The position numbers and the translations under genes were made by a program. Below, piece by piece: positions 15,911 through 23,970 of a DNA stretch of 64,000 nt (positions within the stretch are counted from its first letter, which is position 1; every line of letters begins with the position of its first letter). Source of the DNA: an uncultured Clostridia bacterium. GTDB lineage: Bacteria; Bacillota; Clostridia; Oscillospirales; Acutalibacteraceae. The stretch spans positions 1-64,000 of the forward strand of contig CAMVEX010000010.1 in assembly GCA_947166625.1 (NCBI GenBank), read 5' to 3'. The notes under the pieces are model-generated. The model was not told where the DNA came from, did not search any database, and saw only the letters and a program-made list of their open reading frames with translations.

Positions 15911-16312
15911 ATGAAAATTCTCGTAATCGACGGGCAGGGCGGTCAGCTCGGAGCCCAGATAATAAAAGCGATCAAAAGCAATATATCGGATGCGCAGGTC
16001 ACCGCCGTCGGCACCAATTCAGCCGCAACGCTCGCCATGCTCAAGGCGGGAGCCGATTCCGGGGCGACGGGTGAAAACCCCGTCAAGGTCGCCTGCCGCT
16101 CGGCGCAGGTGATAATCGGGCCGATAGGGATAGTTATTGCCGATTCGCTCTGCGGCGAAATCACGCCGGAAATGTCGGTCGCGGTCGGTCAGGCAAACGC
16201 GGTCAGGATACTCGTACCGATGAATAAATGCGAAAACCGCGTTGCCGGGATCCGTAATCTCCCAACAAACGCGCTGATAGACGATGTGATAGCAAAGCTC
16301 AAGGATATGTAA
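15911..16312 (+). CDS. DUF3842 protein
   Basis: A 133-residue DUF3842 protein of unknown function, well conserved in Clostridia. It starts with a Rossmann-like MKILVIDGQGGQLGAQI loop and has a later glycine-rich IIGPIGIVIADSLCGEIT, suggesting a nucleotide-binding fold. The family's GEITPEMSVAV and NKCENRVAGI blocks are present. I chose ATG 15911, with GAGGGG 7 nt upstream; the frame extends back into the dehydrogenase gene. It shares the dehydrogenase promoter and ends in a terminator at 16340. Confidence 0.85.
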   Translation: MKILVIDGQGGQLGAQIIKAIKSNISDAQVTAVGTNSAATLAMLKAGADSGATGENPVKVACRSAQVIIGPIGIVIADSLCGEITPEMSVAVGQANAVRILVPMNKCENRVAGIRNLPTNALIDDVIAKLKDM

Positions 16313-16339
16313 TTTTTCTTAACTCAATAATTACCGTCA

Positions 16340-16368
16340 GATCCGCAGGACAGCCTGCGGATCTTTTG
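16340..16368 (+). terminator. Terminator of the dehydrogenase-DUF3842 operon
   Basis: A 10-bp perfect stem GATCCGCAGG/CCTGCGGATC (16340-16349 with 16354-16363), 4-nt loop, then TTTTGCG. Confidence 0.85.
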
Positions 16369-16404
16369 CGTGAAACCGCCACTTATACCGCCCGATCCGG
16401 GCGC

Positions 16405-16432
16405 AAAAAAATCGGCCCGCCGAAGCGAGCCG
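16405..16432 (-). terminator. Terminator of the exported protein gene at 16460
   Basis: Minus strand CGGCTCGC-TTCG-GCGGGCCG (one G-T pair, stable tetraloop) followed by ATTTTTTT (16405-16411). Confidence 0.85.
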
Positions 16433-16459
16433 AAATTTTGTAAATCTGTCAGTTTTTAC

Positions 16460-17017
16460 TTACGCAGCCTTTTTCTTGGTGCAAACATAAGCAGCGGCAG
16501 CAGCAACGGAGATAGCTGCGAAAGCAGCGATACCCATTGAGGATGAGCCGGTGTCTGCTGAGGGAGCAGCGTCTGTCTCTTCAACAGCCTCAGTCTCTCT
16601 GTTACCTGCATAGAGATCCTTGATCTTCTGCTTGAGAGTGTTGATGAGGTTGTGGCAATACTCAAGAACCTTGCCTACGATGGGAAGGCTTTCAAGCTTT
16701 GCTTCGAGATCGCTGATAGCGCCCGCAACGTCTGCCTGAGCAACTGCGCCGAGGCCGATGCTGTCGATGAAGTCGATAAGACGAACGATGATATCTTCAA
16801 CTGCATCCCACCACTCTGCGTGAGTGTCAAAAACAGCGATGAGGCTGTCGATGATGTCAGCAGCGGTCATATCAAAGAAAGAAGTCTTGTCGATAGTGAG
16901 GTTGAGACCCTTTGCAGCTTCGGTAGCTTCGGTGGATGATTCATCCTCTGCAAAAGCGAGAGCCATGCATGAGAACGCCATAACGAGCGCAAGTAAAACT
17001 GCTAAAAACTTTTTCAT
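16460..17017 (-). CDS. Exported protein with C-terminal membrane anchor
   Basis: A 185-residue surface protein. It begins with a clear Sec signal (MKKFLAVLLALVMAFS, cleavage near AFAED), continues with an acidic, helical middle part rich in I, D and L, and ends with SADTGSSSMG, a hydrophobic helix and a positive tail TKKKAA. That C-terminal layout imitates a sortase substrate, but the LPxTG motif itself is absent, so anchoring by the helix alone is as likely. No family recognised. ATG 17017 is preceded by AAAGGA; an ATG nine bases earlier is too close to that site. Its promoter carries phased repeats. Confidence 0.8.
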   Translation of the reverse strand: MKKFLAVLLALVMAFSCMALAFAEDESSTEATEAAKGLNLTIDKTSFFDMTAADIIDSLIAVFDTHAEWWDAVEDIIVRLIDFIDSIGLGAVAQADVAGAISDLEAKLESLPIVGKVLEYCHNLINTLKQKIKDLYAGNRETEAVEETDAAPSADTGSSSMGIAAFAAISVAAAAAYVCTKKKAA

Positions 17018-17067
17018 TGGAACCATATCCTTTCATGTAAATAGTTTTTGTGGAAATTTACGGGCAT

Positions 17068-17120
17068 ATAATATCACGAATTGTAACACTTGTCAATACT
17101 TTTTGTAACTTTTTTGTAAC
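17068..17120 (-). promoter_or_regulatory. Strong promoter with helically phased repeats
   Basis: Minus strand TTGACA (17091-17096), 17 bp, TATTAT (17068-17073). The heptamer GTTACAA occurs three times in the same orientation at 17081-17087, 17103-17109 and 17114-17120, spaced 22 and 11 bp. Spacing by whole helical turns is characteristic of OmpR/PhoB-type regulator sites; which regulator binds is unknown. Confidence 0.7.
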
Positions 17121-17213
17121 CATTTTTAATATCTTCGTTTTTCCCGGCTCATTCGCGGCGCGCTTTGCAGGGATCTTAAGCGCGGAAATATGCGGATAAA
17201 CGGGCTTTAGGAA

Positions 17214-18113
17214 TCAAGTAATGTTAATGATTATATAATAAGCGGGGGTGTTTTCGTAGCAGAATACTATATCGTAAGCGCCTGTCGGAAAGCTGCCGGA
17301 TTCGTCATTCATTACGGAATTTTCAAAATTGAAGCCGCCGTATGCCGCCTCTTTGTACTTGTCGCTGAACGCTGCCGACGAAGCAATATTGTCGGCGCTC
17401 ATTATGAGATAATCCTTTGAATCCCTGTGAGGCAGGCAATAGATCATCAGCTTGTTGGCAAGCAGATTTTCCTCGCCCTCTCTGGCGTTTGAGCCGTCTA
17501 TATAGAATCTGATGGGCTCGCCGATCTGAAAACTGTCTCTTATGCCTTTAAGCGCGAGCTGCCTGCCGTTGCCCTCCTGCGAAATCCCGCCGTCAAGGCG
17601 GAGCCCCGTGAGAGTGAAAGGAGTGGCGGAATTGAGAGCATAGACGGTGCCTGAGGACGGGACCCTCTGCTGAGCATCGACCGTCTGCCCTTCGTAGGGC
17701 TCTGCGGCGTATGTAACCATGGGCGAAAGCGCCTCATATCGGAGCGGAAGCGCCCATTTACCGTCATTGGAAATCACTCTGCCGCCGTAATAATACCATT
17801 TATCAATATTCAATTCCGAATTGAGCCACGCTTCGAGGTCGCTGCCCGTTCTGTAATAATAAAACGAGGTAGTCTCGCCGCTGACGATAAAGAATTCGTT
17901 TAATTCAGCCGCCATATCGGGGTATTTCGCCGCCCATATCTCGGGCCTGTTTTTGAGAGTGGCTCCGTCAACGACCACGGGCTTTTCCGCAGTTGTCGGC
18001 TCCGTTGAAGCCGCAGCACTGTGGGTCATCGGCTCCCCGGTAAATTCCACCCTGCCGCACGCGCAAAGAGAAAGGGAAAGCAAAATGCAAATCAAAGCGG
18101 TCATTTTTTTCAT
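17214..18113 (-). CDS. Putative lipoprotein of unknown function
   Basis: A 299-residue exported lipoprotein: MKKMTALICILLSLSLCAC gives a lipoprotein signal with lipobox SLSLC or LCAC, followed by a Thr/Ser/Ala-rich linker (about 30-45). The rest is globular with no motif I recognise; Tyr-rich patches (TTSFYYYRTGSD, DKWYYYGGR) may contact ligand. ATG 18113 has GGAGA upstream; a GTG at 18119 lies inside the same leader. It stands alone between an unrelated gene and a divergent mgtC promoter. Nothing in the 17121-17213 gap downstream could be assigned. Confidence 0.7.
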   Translation of the reverse strand: MKKMTALICILLSLSLCACGRVEFTGEPMTHSAAASTEPTTAEKPVVVDGATLKNRPEIWAAKYPDMAAELNEFFIVSGETTSFYYYRTGSDLEAWLNSELNIDKWYYYGGRVISNDGKWALPLRYEALSPMVTYAAEPYEGQTVDAQQRVPSSGTVYALNSATPFTLTGLRLDGGISQEGNGRQLALKGIRDSFQIGEPIRFYIDGSNAREGEENLLANKLMIYCLPHRDSKDYLIMSADNIASSAAFSDKYKEAAYGGFNFENSVMNDESGSFPTGAYDIVFCYENTPAYYIIINIT

Positions 18114-18158
18114 AGACACATCTCCGTGAATATGTATTTTGGGGTATATAACTGTTAT

Positions 18159-18187
18159 ATTTTATCATATCCGGCAGTTTTTTTCAA
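18159..18187 (-). promoter_or_regulatory. Promoter of the lipoprotein gene
   Basis: Minus strand TTGAAA (18182-18187), 17 bp, TAAAAT (18159-18164). Confidence 0.7.
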
Positions 18188-18282
18188 CAACGCCGGGGGA
18201 TCTCATCCATTGCCTTTTTGACCTAATATTGCGCCGAATGTTGTAAATTTTAACAATTATCCGCCGTTTATGTTGAAAATTC

Positions 18283-18311
18283 TTGCATTTTTCTCACAAC
18301 GATGATATAAT
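18283..18311 (+). promoter_or_regulatory. Promoter of the mgtC-like gene
   Basis: TTGCAT (18283-18288), 17 bp, perfect TATAAT (18306-18311), 38 nt before the start codon. Confidence 0.75.
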
Positions 18312-18348
18312 AATTTATTATACAAATCAGGTGAAGGAGGAATGCGAT

Positions 18349-19089
18349 ATGACACTTGTGCAGTATTTCACCCAGCAAATATCTCCGTGGCAGTATCTCG
18401 ACTTTTTTATAAGAATACTCGTCGCCTGCATCTGCGGAGCCGCGATAGGCTTTGAGAGAAGCCGCAGGCTTAAAAACGCGGGTCTGAGGACCCACATCGT
18501 CGTATGCTGCGCCGCCGCTCTTATGATGATAGTTTCAAAATACGGATTTATGGATCTTACATCCATGGCGGGCGATGTTTTCAACGGGACAAGAGGAGCC
18601 GACCCGGCCCGTATAGCGGCGCAGGTGGTCAGCGGTATTTCGTTCCTCGGCGCAGGCGTTATTTTTAAACACGGCGCGAGCGTAAAAGGTTTGACGACCG
18701 CGGCGGGTATTTGGGCTACGGCGGGCATAGGCCTCGCGATAGGTGCGGGAATGTACGGCATCGGTCTTTTTGCCATGGTTGTGATAGTAGTGATCCAGTT
18801 CGTAATGCATAAATATAAATTCGGCGTTGAGACCTGGAGCGACAATAAGCTTGATTTTCATGTAAAAGAGGATGGGAAATTCCGTGCTGAATTTCTCGCA
18901 GCAGTAGAAAAGACCTGGAACGCCCAGCTTGAAGAGATCTCCATAGACAATGACGGTGACAGCACCGACGGAAAATTTCATTATGAAGTTGTCATCAAAG
19001 CTCCCTCAAATCTGCCTATGGAAGAGATAGTGAAATTCTTTAATGATGACGAGAGAATAATCAGATTCAGCGTCACCCCGAATATCTGA
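18349..19089 (+). CDS. MgtC/SapB-family membrane protein
   Basis: A 246-residue inner-membrane protein. The N-terminal half is the MgtC domain: about four or five helices with the conserved GAAIGFERS and NAGLRTHIVVCCAAALMM segments and a later GAGVIF/GLTTAAGIWA stretch. The C-terminal 85 residues are a soluble ACT-like tail. MgtC proteins are linked to growth at low magnesium, acid stress and, in pathogens, inhibition of the F-ATPase; the role here is unknown. ATG 18349 is preceded by AAGGAGG at 8 nt. The next gene follows after 12 nt and is probably co-transcribed. Confidence 0.9.
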   Translation: MTLVQYFTQQISPWQYLDFFIRILVACICGAAIGFERSRRLKNAGLRTHIVVCCAAALMMIVSKYGFMDLTSMAGDVFNGTRGADPARIAAQVVSGISFLGAGVIFKHGASVKGLTTAAGIWATAGIGLAIGAGMYGIGLFAMVVIVVIQFVMHKYKFGVETWSDNKLDFHVKEDGKFRAEFLAAVEKTWNAQLEEISIDNDGDSTDGKFHYEVVIKAPSNLPMEEIVKFFNDDERIIRFSVTPNI

Positions 19090-19101
19090 GGAGGCGCGGA
19101 T

Positions 19102-19452
19102 ATGTTATTTGTATGCTACCCCAAATGCTCCACCTGCCAAAAAGCAAAGAAATATCTTGACGATCACGGAGCGAAATATGAATTGAGAGATATAAAGGCA
19201 GACAATCCCTCCGCCGATGAGCTGAAAAAATGGATAAAGCTCAGCGGACTGCCCGTAAAACGCTTTTTTAACACATCGGGCATGCAATACAGAGCGCTCG
19301 GTCTGAAAGATAAAATCGACAAAATGAGCGAGGATGAGCAGATCTCTCTGCTCGCGAGCGACGGAATGCTCGTTAAGCGCCCCCTGCTGATCGCCGGCGA
19401 AACAGTCCTTGCAGGATTCAGAGAGCCGGAATACGAAAAGGCCCTCGGTTAA
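19102..19452 (+). CDS. ArsC/Spx-family thioredoxin-fold protein
   Basis: A 116-residue ArsC/Spx/YffB-type protein. CYPKCSTCQKAKKYLD at the N-terminus carries the Cx2Cx2C pattern with the redox pair CSTC, and NTSGMQYRALGLKDK, then KRPLLIAG (the cis-Pro loop) follow as in the family. It could be an arsenate reductase-like or an Spx-like regulator; the lack of other ars genes argues against arsenic resistance. The 3' two-thirds of this gene are repeated almost exactly 573 bp downstream in a broken copy. Confidence 0.9.
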   Translation: MLFVCYPKCSTCQKAKKYLDDHGAKYELRDIKADNPSADELKKWIKLSGLPVKRFFNTSGMQYRALGLKDKIDKMSEDEQISLLASDGMLVKRPLLIAGETVLAGFREPEYEKALG

Positions 19453-19471
19453 ACCGCCGCGGCAAATAATC
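19210..19471 (+). repeat. Direct repeat, copy A (within the ArsC/Spx gene)
   Basis: From TCCGCCGATGAGCTG to AATAATC this 262-bp segment recurs at 19783-20044 in the same orientation with five differences that I can count (about 98 % identity). It covers codon 37 to the stop plus about 20 nt of downstream sequence. Confidence 0.93.
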
Positions 19472-19518
19472 GGGGTCGCGAAGCAGGTTATCACAAAAAT
19501 ATAGCTTAGGAGCGAAAA

Positions 19519-19734
19519 ATGAATAAAAAAGAAAAGCCGAATAAAAAGTTTTCTGAAACAACATTGTTCAGTATTCTCTATTTCTGTGCTTTCGGATGCG
19601 TTTTGTCTTTAATAATAACTGGAGTAAAATACCTGGCAGCTCATCCGGTATTGCTGGCGGCGATCATAACGGCGCTCATTGCGGCAGTCGTGCTGATTAT
19701 TTATTTGATTATGCGCAGAAAAAAGCGCAAATAA
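19519..19734 (+). CDS. Small membrane protein
   Basis: A 71-residue protein with a charged N-terminus (MNKKEKPNKK), two hydrophobic helices (about 17-35 and 42-63) and a basic tail RRKKRK. The start ATG has TAGGAG upstream. No family recognised. It sits between the intact ArsC/Spx-like gene and its broken copy, and the broken copy is in the same frame immediately after its TAA stop, so it probably became trapped between the two halves of the duplication. Confidence 0.6.
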   Translation: MNKKEKPNKKFSETTLFSILYFCAFGCVLSLIITGVKYLAAHPVLLAAIITALIAAVVLIIYLIMRRKKRK

Positions 19735-20025
19735 GCATTTCTGAGATTTGATATAAAAAATATACCCGAAAACGGCAAAATCTCCGCCGACGAGCTGAAA
19801 AAATGGATAAAGCTCAGCGGGCTGCCCGTAAAACGCTTTTTTAACACATCGGGCATGCAATACAGAGCGCTCGGTCTGAAAGATAAAATCGACAAAATGA
19901 GCGAGGATGAGCAGATCTCTCTGCTCGCGAGCGACGGAATGCTCGTTAAGCGCCCCCTGCTGATCGCCGGCGAAACAGTCCTTGCAGGATTCAGAGAGCC
20001 GGAATACGAAAAGGCTCTCGGTTAA
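19735..20025 (+). pseudogene. Truncated ArsC/Spx-like copy lacking its active-site start
   Basis: A 96-codon open stretch directly following the stop of the small membrane protein gene. It reads FDIKNIPENGKISADELKKW and then is identical in protein sequence to the intact gene up to its stop. It lacks the N-terminal CxxC segment and any usable start codon. The first 16 codons (19735-19782) differ from the intact gene but still look ArsC-like (FDIKNIPENGK against RDIKADNP), so the copy was probably a diverged paralogue whose 3' part was overwritten by gene conversion, rather than a simple duplication. Confidence 0.8.
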
Positions 20026-20044
20026 ACCGCCGCAGCAGATAATC
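19783..20044 (+). repeat. Direct repeat, copy B (in the pseudogene)
   Basis: Second copy of the 262-bp repeat found at 19210-19471, same orientation, offset exactly 573 bp, five substitutions and no gaps. Confidence 0.93.
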
Positions 20045-20055
20045 CGGTAATTTCA

Positions 20056-20083
20056 AAGCACCCTTCCGAGCGGAAGGGTGCTT
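20056..20083. terminator. Hairpin between convergent genes
   Basis: A 12-bp perfect stem (AAGCACCCTTCC with GGAAGGGTGCTT, 4-nt loop) between the pseudogene and the convergent lipase gene. The T-content after it is modest on both strands (CGCTTATTT on plus, GAAATTACC on minus), so it may work weakly in both directions. Confidence 0.6.
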
Positions 20084-20091
20084 GCGCTTAT

Positions 20092-21558
20092 TTAATTCCA
20101 GCGTTTCAGCGTCTGAGAGCTGTCGCTCACCATAAAGGCGGGATAATCGGCGTTTGAATTGACGTCGGGCTTATCGGCGCTGAGCAGCCACATATAGAAT
20201 TCAGCCGAATCGGTGCCGTAAGAGCCCGAAACATGGGGCGCGTCTTTTATTATCCACGTGTTGTCGGGATAGAGCGCGCTCGAGGAATCGCAGACCTTAT
20301 CGGGCGAGACATAGGGCGAGGAAGTATCTGCATTCTCAAGTGTCTTGCCCAGAGGAGCGATGGTGGCATATCCGCTCATAAGAGGGGTTTCAAGCGCCGC
20401 GTCGCCGTTTACATAAGAGCGCTCATACACGGGGGCTACGGCTGAATTATAGCTTGTGACCACTTCGATCTCGAGCCCTTCGGCAACGGCGTTTTTGATC
20501 ATCGCGTCTCTGTTTCTCATCATTTCCTGCAATTCATCGGCTTTTGCGATGAATTCCGCTCTCGCCTGCTTGGTGCCCGGTCTCTCGAACATATATTTGA
20601 TGCAGGCATCGTAATCATCGGGCAAAACAAGCGCCCAGACAGAGAGCATATTGCCGAATATCGGGATCATCATCTCATCAAAGACCTGATCCTTATTATT
20701 GGCGACAAATTTGCCGGCGAGCTTTGTCACGAGCTTGATGGCTCCCGTAAATTTAAGAGCCTTGATGAGCCCCTTGAAGGCAAAATTATCATTCAGATGA
20801 AGCAGATAACTGTAAAGGATCGTTTCATCTATCACCACTTTGCCCTGAAGCAGGTCGGAGGTGACATAGGTGCCGCACCAGGTGGACGAAACGCAAATAA
20901 GGCGGTTTACCTTTTCACATCCGTATTTTGTCAGATAGCCGACCGTCATCACGCCGCCCATACTGCAATTGACTATATTCACCTTGTCGCAGTTATGCTC
21001 CGCCAGGGCGCGCTCAACGGTCTCGTTTATCTCATCCGCTATATCGAGCGGATTCATACGCCAATCGTAATTGAAATAATAGACCTTATCCGCTCCGAAG
21101 GTTTCGGCGGCGGTGCGGGTGATGCCGAATTCATAAGTCTCTCTCTCAAAAAATTCGGGATACTGACCTATCGCTCCGGGGAGCTTTTCGGTGCCGACTT
21201 CATATTTTGACGAGCCGTCTTCATTGCAGGCATAGCCTTCAAATATTGGCATGAGCGCCTCAATGAGAATATGAGTGGCGGCCTTGCGGTCATTTTTGAA
21301 AAGCTTTGTAAAAAGCGCAGAGCCGACCGCCTTGAGGATTTTGCCTATATTGACGTCGCCGAGGCAGGTATGCTCATTCTCCTTGCCGTAGTTGAGGTAA
21401 AGACCTGTAAAATCCATACCTCTGACTATTATCACGGGGTAATCTCCCGCAGGGGAGAGCGCGGGCTCCGGGGTATCTGCGGCGCTCTGAGCGAACGCAG
21501 GCAGGCAGATACCGATGATCATTGCCGCCGCAAGCAGCAGGGATATGATTTTTTTCAT
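20092..21558 (-). CDS. Secreted LCAT/phospholipase-like alpha/beta hydrolase
   Basis: A 488-residue exported lipase-like protein. Signal peptide MKKIISLLLAAAMIIGI with cleavage near AFAQS; oxyanion-type strand YPVIIVRGMDFTG (about 40-52); YYFNYDWRMNP at 160-170, a hallmark of lecithin:cholesterol acyltransferase-like enzymes; nucleophile Ser 199 in NCSMGG, a GxSxG elbow with Asn in the first position; a probable catalytic His in KDAPHVSGSYG. It should hydrolyse or transfer acyl chains of lipids outside the cell. It is the last gene of an operon with an MFS_2 transporter and a zinc-ribbon membrane protein. Confidence 0.83.
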   Translation of the reverse strand: MKKIISLLLAAAMIIGICLPAFAQSAADTPEPALSPAGDYPVIIVRGMDFTGLYLNYGKENEHTCLGDVNIGKILKAVGSALFTKLFKNDRKAATHILIEALMPIFEGYACNEDGSSKYEVGTEKLPGAIGQYPEFFERETYEFGITRTAAETFGADKVYYFNYDWRMNPLDIADEINETVERALAEHNCDKVNIVNCSMGGVMTVGYLTKYGCEKVNRLICVSSTWCGTYVTSDLLQGKVVIDETILYSYLLHLNDNFAFKGLIKALKFTGAIKLVTKLAGKFVANNKDQVFDEMMIPIFGNMLSVWALVLPDDYDACIKYMFERPGTKQARAEFIAKADELQEMMRNRDAMIKNAVAEGLEIEVVTSYNSAVAPVYERSYVNGDAALETPLMSGYATIAPLGKTLENADTSSPYVSPDKVCDSSSALYPDNTWIIKDAPHVSGSYGTDSAEFYMWLLSADKPDVNSNADYPAFMVSDSSQTLKRWN

Positions 21559-21582
21559 TTCATTTCCTCCCTGAAACGATAA

Positions 21583-23088
21583 TTAAGCGTTCTTTTCATC
21601 GGCCTCCATTTTTTCCATCATGGCGCGCTTTGCTCTCGCTCTCTCAAGATCAATATACATACGCTCTCTGGTATCCTTGTCGATGTTATAAAAAGCCATC
21701 GGAAGAAGAGCAAGGAAATCAAAGATAAGGTGAGGACCGAAAGCGATGAGGAAAAGGCGCCACTTGGTTTGCTGGGTCTGGATGGCTGTTTCGCCTATTT
21801 CATACTGTGCCCAGTCCTGAAGCAAATGGGCGTTTACTATACGCAGGATCGCATCCTTCGCCTTGGTGAAATATCCGTTTATAAGGTTGATCGTCGCCTC
21901 CACGCGGAAGCCGTTTTTCCATTCGCAGTAATCAAGCACTTCGTAGTTTATCTCCTGCCCGACTATGCCCTTGGTGGCGTAGAATACCATTTCAAGCAGG
22001 TTTCCTGCACCGAAGGCGAGCGACATGGGAAGTTTCTTCTGATAGAATCCGTTTTTCTCCCCGCCGATAAGACCGGTAAGGAAAAACAAGCCTTCACTTA
22101 TGAATATGGAGCCGTTTGAGAAATACCACAGCATCTTGGTCGAAAACCGCTGTCTGAATTTGGGAGCAAGAGCATAAGAGGCGTATGACACGGGCATACC
22201 GGGGATGCCGGCGACCGTGGGCAGCATATTGAAATTCAAGACATCGTTGTAGTAGAGATCTTCGCCGGAGCCTATATCTATGCCTCCGATAAGGCCGGTG
22301 AGGGTGTAGATCAAAAGAGGTCTGTTGCGGAATACGGAAAGTATGCCCTTGACGGGGTGAGGCGGTTTCTCGCTCTGAGGAACTCTCTCTTTGCTGACTA
22401 TATACCACAGTATCGTCGGCACTATGGCGATGATCCAGATCGTCGTCTTGAAGGCGATGAAGGTCTTTGTGAGCGAGGCTTTCATTTTGCCGTTGCCGAT
22501 AAGGTCATAGAGCAGGCCGAGTATCTGCGAGGGCAGTTTTGAGATCAGATCCCCCACGAAATTCGCGCTCACGAGCAGACTCGTTCGCTCATTCGGATTC
22601 GGAGTGAAAACATTCTCTATATATCCGCCTCCGCCGAAAAACGCGCCGATGGTTTCATTGAAATACTGGAGCACCATATAGGCGATAAGCTTCTGACCGG
22701 TGCTCATTCCGAAATAGCTCGCTATCAGCGGCAAAAAGCAGGTGTAAAGGCCTGAGAGGATGCTCGGAAGCATTGCGAGATACTGGAAGGGCTTGAATTT
22801 GCCCCATCTCGTCCTCATATTATCGATTATCGCCGCCGTAAGCGGATCATTTACCATATCGTAAACTGTCAGGGCGGCGGTCGCTTTGGCGAGGCCCTTG
22901 GGCTCGATGCCGAAAATCTTATAGAGCCAGATATCCGCGCCTACATCGTATTTGCCGAGGCTCAGGGTGCCGAACGCCTTGAACGCCACATAGGCGATTC
23001 TTTCTTTTGTGGTGCAAAACAGGCGGTCCATATACGCCTGATTCATATTGAGCTGCTCGGAATCTCTGATCTTATCATCAGCCATCAT
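21583..23088 (-). CDS. MFS_2/GPH-type cation symporter
   Basis: A 501-residue, about twelve-helix transporter of the MelB/GPH (MFS_2) superfamily. The sodium/proton-site region YDMVNDPLTAAIIDNMRTRW, with GKFKPF after it, matches the MelB pattern with both acidic residues. Unlike the usual sugar symporters it has a 30-residue charged N-terminal tail and a long C-terminal basic/acidic tail (ERARAKRAMMEKMEADEK). ATG 23088 follows AAGGAGG and overlaps the zinc-ribbon gene's 3' end by 11 nt. The substrate is unknown. The neighbouring lipase suggests a lipid-derived substrate; MFS_2 also includes the animal lysolipid carrier MFSD2A. Confidence 0.88.
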   Translation of the reverse strand: MMADDKIRDSEQLNMNQAYMDRLFCTTKERIAYVAFKAFGTLSLGKYDVGADIWLYKIFGIEPKGLAKATAALTVYDMVNDPLTAAIIDNMRTRWGKFKPFQYLAMLPSILSGLYTCFLPLIASYFGMSTGQKLIAYMVLQYFNETIGAFFGGGGYIENVFTPNPNERTSLLVSANFVGDLISKLPSQILGLLYDLIGNGKMKASLTKTFIAFKTTIWIIAIVPTILWYIVSKERVPQSEKPPHPVKGILSVFRNRPLLIYTLTGLIGGIDIGSGEDLYYNDVLNFNMLPTVAGIPGMPVSYASYALAPKFRQRFSTKMLWYFSNGSIFISEGLFFLTGLIGGEKNGFYQKKLPMSLAFGAGNLLEMVFYATKGIVGQEINYEVLDYCEWKNGFRVEATINLINGYFTKAKDAILRIVNAHLLQDWAQYEIGETAIQTQQTKWRLFLIAFGPHLIFDFLALLPMAFYNIDKDTRERMYIDLERARAKRAMMEKMEADEKNA

Positions 23089-23947
23089 TTTCCGCCTCCT
23101 TTTCTTCGGTCTGCGCTTCGGGCTCGGAGCCGTGATGCTTCTTTTCGGCGTCTTTTGCTATCTCCGCCTCTTTGGCATCCTGCCTCGCCTGAAGTCTTTT
23201 ATATTGCTCCGCTCTGATCTCTTCGGGAGTCATGGTCTTTTGCATTTCAAAATATTCCTCGATCGGGATCCCGCCCACATAACACTGCTTGTGATGAACG
23301 GGTATCCCCTGATGAAGCACGGTAAAGTCAATAACGACATTCACGATCTGGAGCGCGAGATAGAGATAAATGCCTGCCGAGGGCTTGCCCGTAAAGACCG
23401 CAGACGATTTATCCGCCATAAAGATGAAAAGAGAAGCGAATGAGGTGATAATTATCAGCGAATCGGTTATGACCGCTCTGAGCATCGCTCTCTTTGAGCA
23501 CGCCATCATCAGCAGGATGAAATGAATAAGCGAGATTATTATTGACAGCGCGAGGATAAGGAGGCTTGCCGTGAGCATCATATCGGAGGTAAGGAATCCG
23601 TCTGACCCGATGGTATCCACGCCGTTGTAAATCGTTATCAGGGAAACGTTGCCCTCATAATCGCCGAATGACGGATTGAGGGCGCCCTTTACTATCGGCA
23701 GGATCAGGGCGAAAATCGGGACAAACGAGGTTATTATACGCACAACGGCGAGCTTGGTCCCGACAAACGACGCCTTGAGGCGGTCGATCTTCTTCTGAAA
23801 ATGATAATGCTGGACCTCGGCGACATCTGCCTGCTGCATAAGCCTCTCCTGCAAATCGTAAACGACTATGTTGGCCCCGCAGTGAGGGCAATGCTGACGC
23901 CAGTCGGTCATCTTCAGATGAGCGTTGCATTTCGGGCAATTTGCCAT
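23078..23947 (-). CDS. Zinc-ribbon membrane protein
   Basis: A 289-residue protein with an N-terminal zinc ribbon CPKCNAHL-N8-CPHCGA (Cys 4, 7, 19, 22 approximately), a soluble spacer, then about five hydrophobic helices (70-215) and a charged C-terminal tail rich in E, A and K. No named family recognised. As first gene of the lipase/transporter operon it may sense or assemble the system (inference only). ATG 23947 has GGGAGG upstream. Confidence 0.75.
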   Translation of the reverse strand: MANCPKCNAHLKMTDWRQHCPHCGANIVVYDLQERLMQQADVAEVQHYHFQKKIDRLKASFVGTKLAVVRIITSFVPIFALILPIVKGALNPSFGDYEGNVSLITIYNGVDTIGSDGFLTSDMMLTASLLILALSIIISLIHFILLMMACSKRAMLRAVITDSLIIITSFASLFIFMADKSSAVFTGKPSAGIYLYLALQIVNVVIDFTVLHQGIPVHHKQCYVGGIPIEEYFEMQKTMTPEEIRAEQYKRLQARQDAKEAEIAKDAEKKHHGSEPEAQTEEKEAENDG

Positions 23948-23970
23948 ATTTTACCTCCCGTTAAAATTGC

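Noticed and set aside
16460-16560. LPxTG sorting signal at the C-terminus of the exported protein
   Set aside because: The tail has helix and basic end, but the motif reads SADTGSSS without LPxT; a sortase site is not supported.
19102-20044. Mobile element behind the 262-bp direct repeat
   Set aside because: No inverted terminal repeats, transposase or target-site duplication is visible; tandem duplication or gene conversion explains it.
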